A stretch of 7,914 nt of DNA from an uncultured Synergistales bacterium (GTDB taxonomy: Bacteria; Synergistota; Synergistia; Synergistales; Aminobacteriaceae): assembly GCA_905233335.1 (NCBI GenBank), contig CAJOED010000049.1, positions 1 to 7,914 on the forward strand, written 5' to 3'. Below are positions 6,756 through 7,914 of the stretch, one piece after another (position 1 is the stretch's first letter; each line of letters starts with the position of its first letter). Under the pieces are notes generated by a model. The model worked only from the letters and a program-made list of their open reading frames with translations. It did not search any database and had not been told where the DNA came from. The translations under genes were made by a program, and so were the position numbers.

Positions 6756-6789
6756 AAAAAAATAACAGGCCGCATGGTTACAGCCTGCT
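6756..6789 (-). terminator. Intrinsic terminator between the YwnB-like gene and the rrf2-like gene
   Basis: On the minus strand AGCAGGC (6789-6783) pairs with GCCTGTT (6770-6764) around a 12-nt loop, with one G-T wobble. An A and seven Ts follow (6763-6756). The T-run abuts the ribosome binding site of the rrf2-like gene (6748-6753), leaving no room for a separate downstream promoter. Confidence 0.8.
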
Positions 6790-6820
6790 ATATGATACTA
6801 CGAAAGAGCAACGTTTATAT

Positions 6821-7450
6821 TTATTCTTTCACCACCGAAATTCTCTGCCTGATGTGATTTCCTTTTTCTGCCTCGTCAATCATAGCTGCAGCGTAGTCCG
6901 CATAACTGATGATGCTTTCACCTTTTGCGTTAGGGGTAAGTTCTTCTCCCGCAAGAATATATTTTCCCGTACGTGCTCCTTCTGCCTGAAAGTCTGCGGC
7001 TGGGCTAATGTATGTCCATTTTACGTCATCACGTGCTCGGAGTTCACCCAGTGCCTTTGCCATTGCGGAAGCGAGCGGCTTGAATGCGTCGGGGAATTCC
7101 GGCGTTTGTGAGAGAGTCATTGTGTGTTCTTTGTTGACGTAAAGACTTCCTGCTCCACCGACAACAAGAAGACGGGCATTTGTACCGCTCAAAGCGTCGC
7201 ATAAAGTTTTGAGGGTTGACGAGTGAAGCGGTAAAGTGTCGGGTGTCCATGCTCCGAATGCGTCAATGACGACATCAAAACCGCGTAAATCTTCCGGCGT
7301 GAGTTCCGTAATGTCCTTGATGATTGCGCGAGGTGCGTTCGTTTTGTTTGCCCCGCGAACTACAGCAGTAACGTCAAGACCGCGTGAAAGTGCCTCATCA
7401 ACGATTAACTTTCCTGCTTTGCCGTTTGCGCATACTACAGCAATTTTCAT
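6821..7450 (-). CDS. YwnB-like NAD(P)-binding Rossmann-fold protein (COG2910 type)
   Basis: This 209-residue atypical short-chain-dehydrogenase-like protein is of the NmrA/NAD(P)H-binding group (COG2910, annotated as putative NADH-flavin reductase). The N-terminal strand MKIAVVCANGKAGK (1-14) is the nucleotide loop; the usual first glycine of GAxGxxG is a cysteine here (C7). EALSRGLDVTAVVRG (19-33), the acidic FDVVIDAFGAW (58-68), the sugar/nucleotide strand LLVVGGAGSLYV (94-105) and WTYISPAADF (145-154) follow the family order. Its length equals that of the family. The ATG at 7450 has GGGAGAG upstream at slightly long spacing. A strong promoter and two dyads precede it. Pairing with a YwnA-like Rrf2 gene repeats the Bacillus ywnB/ywnA neighbourhood, which supports a shared redox- or electrophile-response role. 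The biochemical function remains unknown. Confidence 0.85.
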   Translation of the reverse strand: MKIAVVCANGKAGKLIVDEALSRGLDVTAVVRGANKTNAPRAIIKDITELTPEDLRGFDVVIDAFGAWTPDTLPLHSSTLKTLCDALSGTNARLLVVGGAGSLYVNKEHTMTLSQTPEFPDAFKPLASAMAKALGELRARDDVKWTYISPAADFQAEGARTGKYILAGEELTPNAKGESIISYADYAAAMIDEAEKGNHIRQRISVVKE

Positions 7451-7466
7451 GAGTTTATTCTCTCCC

Positions 7467-7485
7467 TGTAAGTTAATTTGTTACA
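7467..7485. promoter_or_regulatory. Operator-like dyad 2, TGTAA-N9-TTACA, just downstream of the predicted start site
   Basis: In gene direction it reads TGTAACAAATTAACTTACA, a 5-bp perfect inverted repeat with a 9-bp spacer. It falls about +4 to +22 relative to the predicted transcription start, a classic repressor position. It shares TGTAAC and TTACA, with the same spacing, with the dyad at 7514-7532. The adjacent Rrf2-type regulator is the natural candidate to bind it. Confidence 0.6.
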
Positions 7486-7495
7486 TCGCAAAAAA

Positions 7496-7524
7496 ATTTT
7501 ACGATTCTGCTTATGTAATGTCAA
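7496..7524 (-). promoter_or_regulatory. Strong promoter of the YwnB-like/rrf2-like pair
   Basis: On the minus strand a perfect TTGACA (7524-7519) and TAAAAT (7501-7496) are exactly 17 bp apart. Transcription would start near 7489, about 40 nt before the ATG at 7450. The -35 box lies inside one dyad, and the second dyad begins at about +4. Confidence 0.85.
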
Positions 7525-7532
7525 TAGTTACA
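7514..7532. promoter_or_regulatory. Operator-like dyad 1, TGTAA-N9-TTACA, covering the -35 box
   Basis: In gene direction it reads TGTAACTATTGACATTACA, with the TTGACA -35 box inside it. A bound dimer would block RNA polymerase. Its centre lies 47 bp from that of the dyad at 7467-7485. Binding by the neighbouring Rrf2-like protein is inference. Confidence 0.6.
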
Positions 7533-7737
7533 GAACGTTATCACATGTCCTGTTGTGAGTCGTGAAGGCGGCTCGTGCTCTCTTACTGCTGCCAGTAACT
7601 GGCTGTCGGGATTTGCGAATGTCTGTGCGGTCTGCTGTGCTGTCAGCATATAAGGGGCGTGAAGTTTCTTGAGGCATTCTATGATGCGAGAAGATTTCTA
7701 TGAAGTGAATTATGACATTTGCAGGAAGCTCAAACAC
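7521..7737 (-). pseudogene. Small frameshifted coding remnant, family not recognised
   Basis: Two minus-strand frames look protein-like in succession. The first, from a GTG at 7737, reads FELPANVIIHFIEI. The second, open from 7697 to the TGA at 7523-7521, reads SRIIECLKKLHAPYML and continues through AAVREHEPPSRLTTGHVI. Joining them near 7683-7697 with one frameshift gives a smooth protein of about 70 residues. Read alone, the first frame becomes rich in R, T and S after the switch, which looks like out-of-frame translation. No SD precedes the GTG. The stop overlaps the -35 box of the next promoter. I do not recognise the family. It may be a decayed small gene, or the frameshift may be a sequencing error in a real one. 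Confidence 0.35.
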
Positions 7738-7769
7738 ACAGTAATATAATCACACTTTCTGCGTTTCAT

Positions 7770-7797
7770 AAAAAACCCCTCCGAAAAAATGAAGGGG
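7770..7797 (-). terminator. Intrinsic terminator of the right-edge gene
   Basis: On the minus strand CCCCTTC (7797-7791) pairs with GGAGGGG (7782-7776) around an 8-nt loop, with one T-G wobble. Six Ts follow (7775-7770). It lies 14 nt past the stop codon of the gene at 7812. Confidence 0.88.
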
Positions 7798-7811
7798 ATT
7801 TTTTGTGAGTG

Positions 7812-7914
7812 CTACTCGTCCTCTTTGTAGTCGTCCTGCTCGTTATTGCTGACATCATCAACTTTGGCCAAGTTCAGACGCGTAATTCTGTGTTCCTCAA
7901 GAGCTTCTACCTTT
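7812..7914 (-). CDS. C-terminal end of a gene, possibly a CorC/HlyC-domain (hemolysin/CNNM-like) protein
   Basis: Only the last 33 codons and the TAG stop are in the window; the gene continues past the right edge. The fragment begins VEALEEHRITRLNLAKVDDV and ends in an acidic tail (NNEQDDYKEDE). The pattern V-x-x-x-x-x-x-RI-x-x-L near the C-terminus resembles the last strands of the CorC_HlyC transporter-associated domain found in CBS-domain hemolysin/CNNM-type proteins. That identity rests on very few residues and is tentative. The reading frame itself is well supported by the terminator that directly follows the stop codon. Confidence 0.6.
   Translation of the reverse strand, partial: KVEALEEHRITRLNLAKVDDVSNNEQDDYKEDE

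Larger units (their letters stand above)
7451..7811. other. 361-bp stretch without an intact gene
   Basis: It holds, from left to right, the leader, promoter and two dyads of the YwnB-like gene, a short frameshifted coding remnant on the minus strand, and the terminator of the gene at the right edge. I see no RNA gene in it. Confidence 0.7.

Noticed and set aside
7528..7737. 69-codon minus-strand frame as an intact gene
   Set aside because: Its second half looks out of frame and it has no SD; the better reading switches frame near 7690.
1..7914. tRNA, rRNA, CRISPR array, insertion sequence or attachment site
   Set aside because: Read on both strands, I saw no cloverleaf, regularly spaced repeats, transposase motifs or terminal inverted repeats.

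Overview
This is a bacterial window of moderate G+C. Leaders are short, most genes have strong purine-rich Shine-Dalgarno sites, and intrinsic terminators are frequent. The gene content is a TctCBA-type solute transporter with carboxylate-metabolism enzymes and an Rrf2/NAD(P)-binding gene pair. This suits an anaerobic amino-acid or organic-acid fermenter; Synergistota is my best guess, with Firmicutes possible. No marker gene is present, so the taxonomy is inference only.

Layout. (1) 1-883: a leader with a 13-bp palindrome, then an RraA-like aldolase/decarboxylase on the + strand. (2) 898-935: a bidirectional terminator shared with the convergent operon. (3) 938-6165, minus strand, read from high to low coordinates: a beta-hydroxyacid-dehydrogenase-like oxidoreductase (DUF1932 type), then tctC (periplasmic binding protein), tctB and tctA (membrane subunits of a tripartite tricarboxylate transporter), then a COG3964-type metal-dependent amidohydrolase/deacetylase. 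A near-consensus promoter (6239-6267) precedes this set. Hairpin terminators lie inside it between tctC and tctB and between tctA and the amidohydrolase. (4) 6312-7450, minus strand: a YwnB-like NAD(P)-binding protein followed by a YwnA-like Rrf2 regulator, a pairing known from Bacillus. Their promoter is strong (TTGACA-17-TAAAAT) and carries two copies of the dyad TGTAA-N9-TTACA. (5) 7451-7811: no intact gene, but this promoter region plus a small frameshifted coding remnant. (6) 7812-7914: the C-terminal end of another minus-strand gene, possibly a CorC/HlyC-domain protein, followed by its terminator.

How it may work together: TctC captures a carboxylate outside the cytoplasmic membrane and TctA/TctB import it. 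The amidohydrolase could remove an acyl group or open a ring, the dehydrogenase could oxidise a hydroxyacid, and the RraA-type enzyme could cleave or decarboxylate the resulting 2-oxoacid. The substrate cannot be read from the sequence. The Rrf2/NAD(P)-binding pair looks like a separate, self-regulated stress or redox module that happens to lie upstream.
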